Origin: Sipunculus nudus
Lineage: Eukaryota > Annelida > Sipuncula > Golfingiida > Sipunculidae
NCBI GenBank assembly: GCA_026874595.1
Contig: CM049314.1
Span: 73,240,300-73,304,299, forward strand
DNA: 64,000 nt
Direction of reading: 5' to 3'
The notes under the pieces are model-generated. The model saw only the letters and a list, made by a program, of their open reading frames with translations. It was not told the origin of the DNA and did no database searches. Below, piece after piece: positions 22,655 through 34,715 of this stretch. A program made the translations under genes and the position numbers. The first letter of the stretch is position 1. Each line of letters starts with the position of its first letter.

Positions 22655-23477
22655 TTACTTCATTACCACATCCAGCTGATCTCCATACTTGACCCTAAAC
22701 ACTTTATTATCCCCCCCTTTGACAAACACCTTCCCGTCCCACGTCCATGCATCAGAGACACGATCTTTTTTTACTCTATTAAACATTTTTTTGCATTTCA
22801 GCACACATATCATCAACTATGATTATTCCACTATTTTTCAACTGCTTCCTGGCTTTCAAGACAGAAAGCTTATCATCCCTAGACATAAATTTTACAATAA
22901 TAGCCCTGTCGGAGTCATGTCGATGTGTCCCAACCCTATGTGCCACATCTATAGATCTTTTTTCTACCTTTACATTCAATTTATTTTGAAAAATTGAAAT
23001 GGCTTCTTTCCTTGTATCCTCAGTTTTATCTTTATCAATGACCCCAAGTATCCTTACATTACACCTTCTAGAGTATTGCTCATTATTCACAGCATTAATT
23101 TTTGCCTCTCTTGCCATGTTTTTTGTCTGTTCACATTCGTTTTTCAGTGCAATGTTTTCCTGCTTTAAACTGACTACCACATTCTCAAGTTCACTTATTT
23201 TATTTTCAAGAGGCTTTACACATTTTTCCATTATTGTTTCCTCTATTTTTGTCACAATGGATTTTCTTATCTCTGTCAAGATTTCTTTTTTGAAACTTTC
23301 TAACATTTGAAACATACGTTCCTCTGTGAGAGATCCCATACTGTCCTCTATTACACTATCATCAAGGTTAAGTGATGGCAAATGTTTGTGCTTTTTTGAT
23401 ACAACAGATGAATCTGATGAGGAGCTTGAAAGATCAGACCTGGTAATTTTAAACTCTTCCTTTGGCATATTATACAA
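22655..23477 (-). pseudogene. LINE ORF1: coiled-coil RNA-binding protein, one frameshift
   Basis: ORF1 proteins coat LINE RNA and act as nucleic-acid chaperones in the ribonucleoprotein. The order here fits that family: an acidic/Ser-rich start (SSSSSDSS), a Lys/Glu-rich predicted coiled coil at about residues 60-125 (KNECEQTKNMAREAK), then an L1-type RNA-binding region with NNEQYSRRCNVRILGV, DVAHRVG and RAIIVKF. The open frame stops at 22779. A run of seven A (minus strand, 22786-22792) is the likely frameshift site: in the next frame the reading continues with basic and Trp-containing sequence (DAWTWDGKVFVKGG) to TAA at 22655. A homopolymer sequencing error cannot be excluded. Confidence 0.85.
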
Positions 23478-23901
23478 AGATCATTTTGGCACTTGAAACA
23501 ACATCATGTGAAAAATATTACTGGCCCAAGCTGACCATGAACATTTAGGCCACCATGTTATAACACAGAGCGTTCAGGTACCATAACAAAGCCCACCCTG
23601 GTGTGCACTTGCTGACCACTCGTAGTCAATGGTGAATGAAAGCACCTATTGAAAACTGTCAACCCAATAACACAATGACCAAATGAAATTTTCCACCCTA
23701 TCCCAATTTAACTTGCTAATTTACCACAAAATTAATTCACATATGAAGCCAAAATAAACAAATCTCTTTTTTCAGCACCTAAAGTGTTTCTCTGTAAGTT
23801 TTTATGGAGTTTACTTGCCTTTAACCTGCCAAATTAATGAAAAAATCTCTCCCCTCTCAGAGCACACCTCTTGCCTGCTTGAGTGCACACCAGGGACCAG
23901 C

Positions 23902-23915
23902 AGCAAGACTTCCTT
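23902..23915. repeat. Target site duplication, right copy (LINE)
   Basis: AGCAAGACTTCCTT, identical to 18111-18124. Confidence 0.9.
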
Positions 23916-24469
23916 AATGTTTATAAAAAAATGAGTTATTTCCCATGTGTCGCTTTTACCTGTATGGAAGCAACAATTTTTTCGTTGTCATCTTTAATTT
24001 TTTGTTGAAACTGCACCCTAGGTGATAAACAAATATTGTAATAACTGTTTCTTTGTTGTTTTTCAAATTTGTTCTGCTAGACTTGAACAAAGTGTTAATT
24101 TTAACCAACCGCTGAGGTGTCATGGCTGATGCGAAAGGTCAGCTGATTAGTTCTCTGACACCTGCCGTATCGATCAGAAACAGGCGCAAATTCATCAAAC
24201 TTCTCAATTTTATTTTTAAAACATCTCTGTAGACGCCATATGTACATTTTAAACCCAAGGGTGCGTTCTTGGTAAAATTAATACTGCTTGAAGTCTGGTG
24301 CGATGTACGGCTAGAGTGCCGATTCTACGTGTATAAACAACACGCTTTCTTGGTTTAATGTCCTACCTAGCAACCGTTTCCAAGGTGGGCGGAGCTAACT
24401 CGTCCCTGCCGTCACGTCAATTCATAATATGCTTTAAAGGAGAAAAGGAAAAATTCTCAAATGTGCTCG

Positions 24470-24845
24470 ATTCCTAATTTGGTATTGACTAAATTAATAT
24501 TGTTCAAATTATAACAGAATTATTATTAAATATGTATATAAATAAATGTGTAGGTTATTTCTTCTGAAACTAGCATAGCATTTAACTGTTCTATATTAAA
24601 TGTGTCGAATTAAATAATATGAGAAGCTATAGTTTTTTATTCGAATTTAAATTGAAAATTGAGACAATTTTAAATTTATTAAGTTATCCTGACAAGCTTT
24701 ACCTGATGTGTTTGATTTTTGTTCACTAAATAAAAATCTGCTTGATTGACATTTATTATATCCAATAGTTTTTTTTAATAAGAACAGGTTAATATGGATA
24801 CGTAACGAGTTGTACAATAAAAAATGAAACATTTCTTACACACAA
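24470..24845. repeat. Dispersed family F, copy 1 (middle part)
   Basis: It shares with 41030-41340 the sequence gaaactagcatagcattta, an aagct(a/g)...ttcgaattt-aattgaaaa-tgagacaattt block, a ctga...tctgattttt block and gttgtaaaataa-like end. It shares weaker matches with 30440-30600. It abuts the start of the large satellite array. Confidence 0.65.
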
Positions 24846-24849
24846 AAGG

Positions 24850-27800
24850 TTCATAGTTTCGCAAGACCATTTACCACATGGAGTCCATCTCTTTACACTT
24901 TAGCTAGCAGATTTACCACATGGGGTCCATCCTTTGTTTAGCCTTCTTACCACATAGTGGTCACAGATTACCTCGACCATTTACCACATCGAGTCCATCC
25001 TTTGCTTTGCCTTCTTACCACATAGTGGTCACAGTTTACCTAGACAATTTACCACACAGAGTCCCTCTCTTTACATATTAACTAGCAGATTTTCCATGAA
25101 CCCTTTGTTTGGCCTTCTTAATATATAATAGTCAGAGGTTAGATGGCAAATCTAATACATTGAGTCCGTATAATAACAGTTGAGCGAGCAAATGTACCAC
25201 ATTGGGTCCATCCTTTGTTCAGCCTTCCTACCACATAGTGATCACAATATAGCCAACAAATTAACCACATGGTGTCCACCTTGCACATTGGCTAGGGGAT
25301 TTACCGGATGGGGTCCACCATATGTTTAGCCTTCTTACCACGTAGTAGTCATAAATTTGCTAGCCAATTTACTAAATTAAGCCCATCTCCTTTCACCCAG
25401 CGAGCAAATTTCCTTTAGGTAGCAGATTAACCAAATGGGGTCCACAGATTAGCTTGCAAATGTACCATATGGTGTCCATCTCTTTACACTTTACCTCGCA
25501 AATGTACCACATGGGGTAAACACTTTATTTAGCCTTCTTACCATATAGTAGTCATAGATTGGCTAGCCTTTATTCAGCCTTCTCACCATATAGTAGTCAT
25601 AGATTGTCCAACCAATTTACTGCATGGACTCCATCTCATTGCAAGCAGATTTACCACATGGTGTCCAGACTTTTTTAGCCTTCTTATCACACCGTAGTCC
25701 CAGTTTACCTAGAAGATGTATCACACGGAGTCTTTCTATTCACACTATAGCGAACAGATTTACCACATAGGGTCCACCATTTATTTATCCTTCTTATCAC
25801 ATAGTAGTCATAGATTGGCTTACCAATTTACTAAATGGAGTGCATCTTTTTATACCTGCCACATGGAGCTACCCTTTATTAAGACTTCTTACCATAGAGT
25901 AAATCTCAGCGAGCAGATTTTCTTCATTGGGTCCCCCCTTCGTTCAGCCTTCTTACCACATAGTAGACACAGATTGCCTTGAACATTTCCCACATAGGCT
26001 CTATCTCTTTACATATTAGCGAACAGATTTACATTGGGTCCATCCTTTATTAAGCCTTCCTACCACATAGTGGTCACAGATTAGCGATTCCATTCCACTG
26101 AGCCAATCTCTTTACCCATTAACGAACATATTAACAACATATGGTCCACCCTTCGTTCAGCCTTCTTACCACATAGTAGTCACAGATTGCCTTGACAATT
26201 TACTACATGGAGTCCATCGCTTTATACGTTAGTTAGCAGATTTTCCACATGGAGTCCACACCTTAATAAACCTTCTTATCATATAGTATTTATAGATTGG
26301 CTAGCCAATTTACTACATTGAGTCAATATTTTTAAAACTTTGCCGGCAGATTTTCTCCTTTGGGGTCATCAATTGTTCAGCCTTTATCCCACTGTGGTCA
26401 CAGTTTACAAAGCCGATTTACAACATAGAGTCCATCTCGTTACACATTTGCTAGCAGATTTACCACATGGGGTCCACCCTTTGTTCAGCATTCTTCCCAC
26501 ATAAATGTCATAGTATACTTAGAACATTTCCCACGTGGGGGTCTATCTCTGTACACATTGGCCAACAAATTTACCACATGGGGTCCATCCTTTATCAAGC
26601 CTTCCTACCAAATAGTGGTGAGAGATTAGCTATCCGATTTACTAAACTGAGCCAATCTCTTTACCCATTAACGAACATATTAACAACATATGGTCCACCC
26701 TTTGTTCAGCCTTCTTACCGTACAGTAATCATAGATTAGCCAACCAATTTACTACATGGAGTCCATCACTTCACACTTTAGGTAGCTGATGAACCATTTA
26801 AGTTCGACCATTTAGTTATCTTTCCTACCACATAGTGGTCACATATTAGCCAGCAAATTAACCACATGGTGTCCATCTTGCACATTAGCTAGGAGATTTA
26901 CCGGATGGGGTCCACCATATGTTTAGCATTCTTACCACGTACAAGTCATAAATTGGCCAGCTAATTTACTACATTAAGTCCATCACCTTACACCCTAGCA
27001 AGCACATTTTCTTGAGGTAGCAGATTCACCACATGGGGTCCACCCTTTGGTTTACCTTCTTACCACATAGTGGTAACAGATTAGCTAGCAAATTTACCAC
27101 ATTGTGTCCATCTTTTTTGCAGATTAGCTTGCAGATTTATCACATGGCTAGCCAAATTACTACATGCAGTCCATCACTTTACGCCTTAGCTAACAGATTA
27201 AACACATAGTTTCACCCTTTGTTCGGCCTTCTTACAGAAGGGTGGTCATAGATTGGCTAGCCAATTTACCATATGTAGTCCATCAATTTACTCTTTTTCT
27301 TACAGGTTAATCACATGGGATCAACCCTTTTTTAATCAGCCTTCTTACCGTAAAGTGGTCATGGATTTGCTAGCCAATTTACTACATGGAGTCCATCACT
27401 TTACACTTTCGGTGGCAGAATAACCTCAAGGGGACCACCCTTAAGTTAACCTTCTTCCAACATAGTGGTCACAGAATAGCTGGTCCATGTTTAACCTTCT
27501 TTAACACATAGCAGTTACATTTTACCTAGCCCATTTACCACAAAGAATCCGTGTCTTTACACATTAGCCAGCAGATTCACCATATGGGGTCCACCCTTTG
27601 TTCAGCGTTCTTTCCAAAGAGTGGTCATAGAATGGCTAGCCAATTTACTACAATGAACCTTCCCATCTCTTTCACATTGGGAGACAGATTTACAGGATGA
27701 GGTCCATCATATATTTAGCCTTCTTACCATAAAGTAGTTATAGATAGGCTTGGCAATTATGGAGTTCATTTATTTTTACTCTAGCTAGCAGATTTATAAC

Positions 27801-28335
27801 ATGGGGTCCACCCTTTATTTAGCCTTCTCACCATATAGTGGTTAGAATTTACGTAGTCCATTTTCACTTAAACTCTATCTCTTTACAAATAAGCAACCAG
27901 ATTTACCACATGGAGTCCAAAAGTTGTTTAGCCTTCTGACTACATAGTAGTCTTAGTTTGGCTAGACAATTTATTACATGGAGTCCATATCTTTACAATT
28001 TACCTCGCAAATTTACCGCATGGGGTTTGCAGTTTATTTATCAATCTTACCATTTAGTAGTCATAGATTGGCTAGCCTTCATTTAGCCTTCTCACCACAT
28101 AGTAGTCATAGATTTGCATGAAATTTATTGAATGGAGTCCATCAATTTACACTTTAGGTAGCAGATTAACCACACGGGGTCCAACCTTTTGTTAATCTTC
28201 ATATCACATAGTAGTCACAGATTAGTCAGCAAATTTACCACATGGTGTCCATCTTTTCGCACATTACCAAACAGATTTACCCCATAGGGTTTACCCTTTC
28301 TAAACCCTTCTTACCACAAAGTGTTCACAGATTAT
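24850..28335. repeat. Large degenerate nested satellite array (~3.5 kb)
   Basis: The recurring unit of about 105-110 bp consists of three related subunits of 32-42 bp. They are AGCAGATTTACCACATGGGG-TCCACC, CAGCCTTCTTACCACATAGTGGTCACAG and AGCCAATTTACTACATGGAG-TCCATC. All three contain the same TTAC(C/T)ACAT(G/A)G core, so the array is hierarchical: a ~35-bp ancestor triplicated and then amplified. Units are very diverged and some are missing a subunit, giving spacings near 68 bp as well as near 105. Short frames inside reflect the repeat and are not genes. Confidence 0.92.
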
Positions 28336-29118
28336 TCCTTGCTTGCTCTTCATAGTGTATTATTTTGTAGAGATGAGGGCCGTGAAAAAAAATAAGGTTA
28401 ACACTAAAAGTAAAATTACCCGAAAGTAGATAATTTTTGTACACATCAATTATTTTGTGTATACGTAGGTTTTGACTGTTATCAAATTTGCTCAACACAA
28501 TAAAAAAAATAGATGTTCAATTGTTAAAATCTCCAATAGACACAATAAATCAAATAATCACCATTTATTTTGTGTTTTTGTACCAATTGATAATAAACCG
28601 TCATTGAATAATTTCTACTGATAAAAATCTACCAATCAATATTTTTCAAATGATCATAAATCTTTAAATCTTTGGAACAATATTTTTCATGTATCATGTA
28701 TACTCGCCAGCAATCAAACAAAACCTACTTTGATCAACCAAAAATCTTTCAGACTTATTTGCCCTGCACTTTGTATGGTTGGCTGTTTCAATTTGCTCTC
28801 CCATGCACAGAAGGGCATAACATTTCCATTGTCGTCAAATACATCAATTCAAAACCTTGCTCTAAGTAACGTGTGCTGAAAATATAATTTACTGCCTGCT
28901 GCTATATTTCTTGATATTTATTCATCACTATATTTATGCATGAATGCTTCTATTCTTCTGCTATTGTTATTATGTTAATATATACATGATAATATTTGTT
29001 TAACACTTTCAATCAACATTTAATTAGATTAATAATGTGTTATTTTAATTTTTTCATTCAGAGACTGAACATTTAAAAAAATATTTTATTTATTTCTCAT
29101 TGATATTCTAGAGTAACT
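28336..29118. other. AT-rich unique region
   Basis: No repeat or gene recognised apart from a 65-codon frame at 28672 without any domain; nothing further seen. Confidence 0.5.
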
Positions 29119-29175
<57 letters not shown>

Positions 29176-29337
29176 AAAATCGAGGGACCCTCAGAAAACT
29201 TCGACACATCCGAGGTTCGACACAAGCGGGTTTTATTTGGTTATAATTTAACTAGTGCTCTCCTGAATATCGAGTCTGTAACTTTGACATAAGCGGGGTA
29301 TTCGACTTAAGTGAGTTGGACAAAACGAGGTTTCACT

Positions 29338-29383
<46 letters not shown>
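29119..29383. mobile_element. Short element fragment between two (TA)n tracts, pogo/Tigger-like end
   Basis: About 165 bp (29173-29337) lie between (TA)n tracts at 29119-29172 and 29337-29383. The right end, read on the minus strand, begins CAGTGAAACCTCGTTTTGTC directly next to TA. CAGT-starting ends at a TA target are typical of pogo/Tigger-type elements. Internally, ttcgacataagcggg-like motifs repeat two or three times. The matching left terminal repeat was not found, so the copy looks truncated. Confidence 0.45.
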
Positions 29384-29385
<2 letters not shown>

Positions 29386-29659
29386 AAAATTAAATATTAG
29401 ATGAGACAATGGAGATATAATGCTTATGTTTTATTTGGCAAAGTAGATTATCAAAACTATTTTAAACAAACAACTATGCCTAATATTTATATAGAAGGAA
29501 GAAACAAATAAATTATATATCGGTTATTTATATATTTATTTATTATATTCCTTTTTATACATATTTATTTTCGGGAATAACCTTACAATCATGTGCTTAC
29601 ACAGACACGTCACCTCGCTGCTGAGGCAATTTATGACCAAACTTGCCCGGAAGCTAAAT

Positions 29660-29790
29660 TCTTATGCAGCACGCATTAACTCATATATCATGAATAATAT
29701 GAATATGTAAAGACTTCTTTAAGACAAACCTAAAGCTAAACAATCAGTTTGACAGAAAATTTCGGCACATACCTTTGTATATGTCAGGGA
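29660..29790. repeat. Dispersed repeat shared with 14.9-15.07 kb
   Basis: Same orientation and block order as 14935-15070, including taaagctaaacaatcagtttgacagaaa and acataccttt. Confidence 0.65.
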
Positions 29791-30439
29791 ATGTCATGTC
29801 AAAAACTCATGTCATGTCTTCCACGGGGTTCTCTATGGCTTTATTTCTTTAATCACTTCTACTCGGACAAGCGTTACACTACAATGTTATGATTAATAAA
29901 ATCTTACTCAAAGAGTTCCATACAGACCTAGCCCTTTAAACGAAGGTTTATCCAAATAACTCTCTAACTAATCAAATAACTCGTTAATATAATTTATTGG
30001 CAAGAGAATATGAAAAAAATAAGCGGTTTACAACATTCCCTCATCGCACGATGTGAAAATCACAATCCGAGAACATAATGCGCTTATCCTAGTTAATTTA
30101 GGATGTTTGCACTTTAAACCACTATAAACATCTGGAAAAGGTACTAACATTATAATCAATCCATATTAAATGATAAGAGAAACTAACCTCGGAATAGATG
30201 CTAATTGTTCTGCTCGGGTTCAATCACAGGGCTCCTGCAAAAATGGCAACCAAAAGAACGCTGGTTTCCGCCCTGCGCTAACGCGTCTGCGCAATCGTAC
30301 GCTCGTCAAAATGACTTGCGCTATCTTTTAGTCTCGTAATATAAAAGTGACCCGTAATATACTACTCGTAATATTAAAAAAGCTCTAAACATATAAAAAT
30401 TATAGATACTTTGGTCCACTCATAAGTAAACTTTCCAAT

Positions 30440-30965
30440 GGTAGTTATACTCGTTGAAAGTAACATAGCGTTTAGTCTGGCATAATCGAATCAAAATTAC
30501 ATGAAGAGCTGTGTTTTTAATCTTTCGATCGGAAAATGAAATAATTTTAGACTGGATACAAATCTCATAAACTTAATCGACTTAGTATAATACCGAACAG
30601 TATTTATGTATTTTCTCTTTTAATATTTAAAATAAATAAGTAAAGGTTAATAGTCACCTTAAAAATTGCACCCTTAAGATTTAAGAGGAATTGTCTGTCT
30701 GCGTCGATGTTCTCAAATTATTCGCCATTTATATGTCAAAATAGTCAATTTCATTCTTAATGACCTTCTAAATATTCATGATCTTTAGACATCTAAATAA
30801 ATTAAACTGTCATAATTAAATCAGCACAATCTGGTTTTGAAACTCTTGATTTTCATTTTAGACTTTAAACATCCCGTAAACACGACGCGTTGCACACATT
30901 TTCATACAAGAAAGAGAGCCATTACTGAAATGGGGGGGGGGGGGGGGGGGAGTGTAAACAAACAT
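30440..30965. repeat. Dispersed family F, copy 2 (middle and tail)
   Basis: Parallels 41060-41590. It has atagc(g/a)ttta, aagagctg...ttaatctttcgat, tatgtcaaaatagtc, cattcatgatctttagacatctaaataa, ttttgaaactcttgat, taaacatcc, gccattactga and a G run (30932-30950) followed by agtgtaaacaaa. The tail with its G run is the best conserved part. Confidence 0.75.
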
Positions 30966-31259
30966 GTAGCCAACTTCTTATCTTATCATTTCATTTAAGG
31001 TCTTAGGTCTACTGAAATAATCATTCATGTCAAGTGGTATTCTATAGAATATCTAAGGTCTCTCCACATACACTTCAGTTATAAATCGTAGAAGCAGCCT
31101 AATTATATGGAAAGAATACTGGCAATTACATGTTACTGAGGGATAAAACGTGTATTTTGTTTCAATGCTAGACTAGTTTTCCAGGCCTTCTGTTATATTA
31201 AATAGTTATTACATATTTTTAAGCATTGATCGCCAGACAAAGAGAAAAAAAACAGGTAA

Positions 31260-32100
31260 AGAGGGTCTCAATTAGCGCCGTCACAAGGAGCCGATCATTT
31301 TGAGAAAAATCTAGACCTACTAGATGGAATCCTTCTCTTAACACTTCTGCAAACAAACTTACCCCGTTATGTCCACACTTTTGCGGGAGTTTTGTTAGCC
31401 TTTTTGCCATCTGGGTACCACACGTTATGTAGAAATTTTACAACTAAGACTGATTTACAGCTGGTATAACACGTGTCATTGAAGCCAATTAACTTATCAA
31501 GTTAGGTTTTAATTCAAAACTATGCTTAGCATTCATACTAGTTCAGCTAGCAGATTTTATTTTTGAAGACTTTTATACTTTGATTCCGAATGTTTTTGCC
31601 AGAGGAAATACAACATAGGGTGGACAATTTAGCCAATTCTATTCATTTTGGGTGAATCCGTTGGTCATTTACCTTACTACATTGGGTCAACAGGTCAGCT
31701 AGCAATCTAACTTAAGATGAAAATTAACTATTTGGTGTTCACATTAAACAGAGATTTTTGATAGAGAATCTTTCTCTAAACTTCAGACAACATTCTTATT
31801 TCAAGGGACCCACATCTTAGCCAGTACTCTAATAACACGAGGTCTACACTGATGCCGGGTTGACTTACGACAGTTAGTCCACATATTAGCTAGCCGATGT
31901 ACGACATGGAATCCATCTCTTTACACTTTAACCAGCAGTCCTACCAAAGGATTCTGTATTTTGTCAGCATTCTTGCCACATTTTGGCTCATAATTAGTGC
32001 ATCTCTTTAAACGGTACCGTCTGTTTCACAACATTTGGCCTATGGACATCTACTTGGCTACCTCTATTACTTCATTAAAATGGCTTTGAATACAAACTTG
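31260..32100. repeat. Diverged relatives of the large satellite
   Basis: It contains recognisable subunits: tagatggaatccttctcttaacacttctgcaaac, ttagcctttttgccatctggg, ttagctagccgatgtacgacatggaatccatctctttacacttt and gtcagcattcttgccacattttggctc. Similarity is lower than within the main array. It lies downstream of family F copy 2, as the main array lies downstream of copy 1. Confidence 0.65.
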
Positions 32101-32779
32101 CTGAACTTTTTTATATCATATCCAAGATTTCTTATTGCTAGCTTTTTGTTTCAGGACTATGTGTATGACAACCAGAGCTGGGGGTCGAGTTGGTCAAGTG
32201 AATGCTGTTGTTGAGACACCCGTTCGGAATTTGTTGGTCTATGGAACCGAACTTAGGTTTGGTGCTGTGCACTGCACTGGGAATGAGCACTATTACACAT
32301 ATAGAGTCTCAGAAACAATACATGCATAAACCACAATAAGCATAAGTTACATTTAGTACAAAATACATGTAACGTATTACTGATCAGGCTAGGTAGTTTT
32401 TTTTATCCTGGAGGCTAACAATAGCATGTAATGCCGTACTATATAATACAGGAAATCAAAGAGATATATAAACATAGGCCAAGAAACACGAAGATCACAC
32501 GTGAATTCATCCAATCTGACATGTCTGGAAAAGCAAGAAATATTCTATTTCATACAGGAAATTCTTGTTTAATAATTGTTTATTTCAACTGCCAAAACTG
32601 CAGAGAATTCTACAGAATACAAGCTCCTCAGACACAAATTTTCAATAAAAATGAAGATATTAAAATATTTTCATATTGTCTGCTAGCAGGCATTCATTAA
32701 TTTTTAGCTCAGCTGACTGAAAGTCATCTGAGCTATAGCGATCACTCTTTGTCCGTCGTCCGTCTGTCCGTCTGTCCGT

Positions 32780-34715
32780 CCTTTAACCAGGCACAAATCG
32801 TAAACGCTGAACCTAGAACCTTGTAACTTTGGATTCTGAGAGGTCCATGAAAAATCTCCTTGGAAACCAGAAATTAGGTCTCTGTTACCCATATCCTTCG
32901 AGCTATGGGGCCCGAAAGTACCCCCCAGAATAGTAAAAAATTTTATACAAAAACTTCAATATCTCAATAACTACAACACTGATGGTCATGATTTTTGGCA
33001 TACATATTGATCATGAGATGTTCCATAAGTTCCTGCAGACTGGTGGCGCCACCTTTATTTTTCGATTTTTTTACAATTTTTTCCTCTATTTTTGAGACGT
33101 TTAAAGATGCTGTCATCTGTTAGTGTGGCACAAATCGTAACCTCTGGACCTAGAATCTTCATTCTCGACACACTGAGAAACCTATTAAAAGTCTCCGTGG
33201 AAACCATAAATTAGATCTCTGTTACCCATATCCTTCGAGCTATGGGGCCCCAAAATACCCCCCAGAAAAGTAAAAAATTTCATACAAAAACTTCAATATC
33301 TCATTAACTACTTGACGGATTGTCATGATTTTTGGCATACGTATTGATCATGAGATGTTCCATCACTTCCTGCAGACTTGTGGCGCCACCTGAATTTTTC
33401 GATTTTTTACGAATTTAAAAATGTGAACAGCTGTTAACAGGGCACAAATCATAAAGACTGGACCTAGAATCTTCATTCTTGACACACTGAGAGGTCCATA
33501 AAAAGTCTGCATGGAAACCTGAAATAAGGTCTCTGTTACCCATATCCTTTGAGCTATGGGGGGCTCCCAATAACCCCCCAGAATAATGGAAAATTTGATA
33601 AAAACAAACTACAACATCTCAATAACTACAACACTGATGGTCATGATTTTTGGCATACATATTGATCAAGGGGTGTTTCATCAGTACCTGTAGACTGGTG
33701 GTGCCACCTGTATTTTTTCAAATTTTCACAATTTTTTTTTCTCTATTTTCGAGACCTTTCAGGATGTAGTTATCTGTCAACAGGGTACAAATCGTGAGGA
33801 CTGGACCTAGAATCTTCATTGTTGACACACAGGGAGACCCATGATAAGTCTCCATATCCTTTGAGCTATGGCACTCCAAAGTACAGCTCAGAATAATGGA
33901 AAATTTGATACAAAAGCTGAAGTATCTGAACAACTAATGCAGAGATCACCATAATTGTTTTCATGGACATTGATCATGGAGTGTTTCATCAGTTTCTGCA
34001 GACTGGTGGCACCACCTGTATTTGTTCGGGTTTTTTTTACGAATTTTTTCTCTATTTTTGAGACCTTTAAAGTTATGAACATCTGTTAACAGGGCACAAA
34101 TCATTAAAACTGGACCTAGAATCTTCATTCTTGACACACAGGGAGACCCATGAAAAGTCTCCATGGAAACCTGAATTTAGGTCTCTGTTACCCATATTCT
34201 TTAAGCTGTATGGCTCCAAATTACCCCCCAGAATAATGGAAAATTTGATACTAAAACTGCAGTATCTCAATTACTACAACACTGATGGTCATGATTTTCG
34301 GCATACATATTGGTCATGACCTGTTCCATCAGTTTCTGCAGACTGGGTGCGCCACCTCTATTTTTTCAAATTTTTACGATTTTTTATCTTTTTTTTTATA
34401 CCTTTAAAGATGTGGTTATCTGTCAACAGGGTACAAATCGCAACAACTGGATCTAGAATCTTCATTCTTGTCATGCAAGAAGGCCCATGAAAAGTGCCTG
34501 TGGAAACTTAAAATTAGGTCTCTGTTACCCATATCCTTCAAGCTATAGGACTCCGAAGTATCCCTCAGAATAATGGACAATTTGATACAAAAGCTGAAGT
34601 ATCTGAACAACTAATGGGGAGATCACCATGATTCTTTGCATGGATATTGATGATTGTTAGTGTTTTTATTAGTTTCTGCAGACTGGTGGTGCCACCTGTA
34701 TTTTTGTACCCGCCA
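32780..34715. repeat. Tandem array A, six ~310-340 bp units
   Basis: Units begin with ggcacaaatcgtaa-like sequence at about 32791, 33128, 33440, 33783, 34093 and 34430. Each carries ggacctagaatcttcattcttgacacac, gttacccatatcctt(c/t)gagctatgg, a cccccagaataatgg block, aactacaacactgatggtcatgatttttggcatacatattgatcatg, then tgcagactGGTGGCGCCACCtg and a T-rich linker with tctatttttgagacc. Short minus-strand frames in each unit are repeat artefacts. Confidence 0.9.

Larger units (their letters stand above)
18125..23901 (-). mobile_element. Full-length L1-like LINE (non-LTR retrotransposon), 5777 bp
   Basis: The element is flanked by a perfect 14-bp duplication (18111-18124 and 23902-23915), so both ends are defined. 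In transcription order it has a 5' UTR (23901-23478), ORF1 (23477-22655), a spacer, ORF2 (about 22148-18400) with endonuclease, reverse transcriptase and a Cys/His finger, and a 275-bp 3' UTR ending in an AATAAA-like A-rich stretch without a long poly-A tail. Disabling lesions are few: one frameshift in ORF1, three in ORF2 and one in-frame TGA. Perfect duplications and intact motifs imply a recent insertion. An RNA-binding coiled-coil ORF1 with APE-type ORF2 places it with the L1/Tx1-like groups; the exact clade is inference. Confidence 0.95.

Noticed and set aside
25716-26739. Open frames of 88-90 codons inside the large satellite
   Set aside because: Translated satellite subunits (repeated HIGSTI/HMGSI-type words) that break in neighbouring units.
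32704-34610. Several minus-strand frames of 62-71 codons with similar sequence (MFRYFSF..., MGNRDL...)
   Set aside because: The same repeat unit translated in each copy; frames shift or stop between units and match no protein family.
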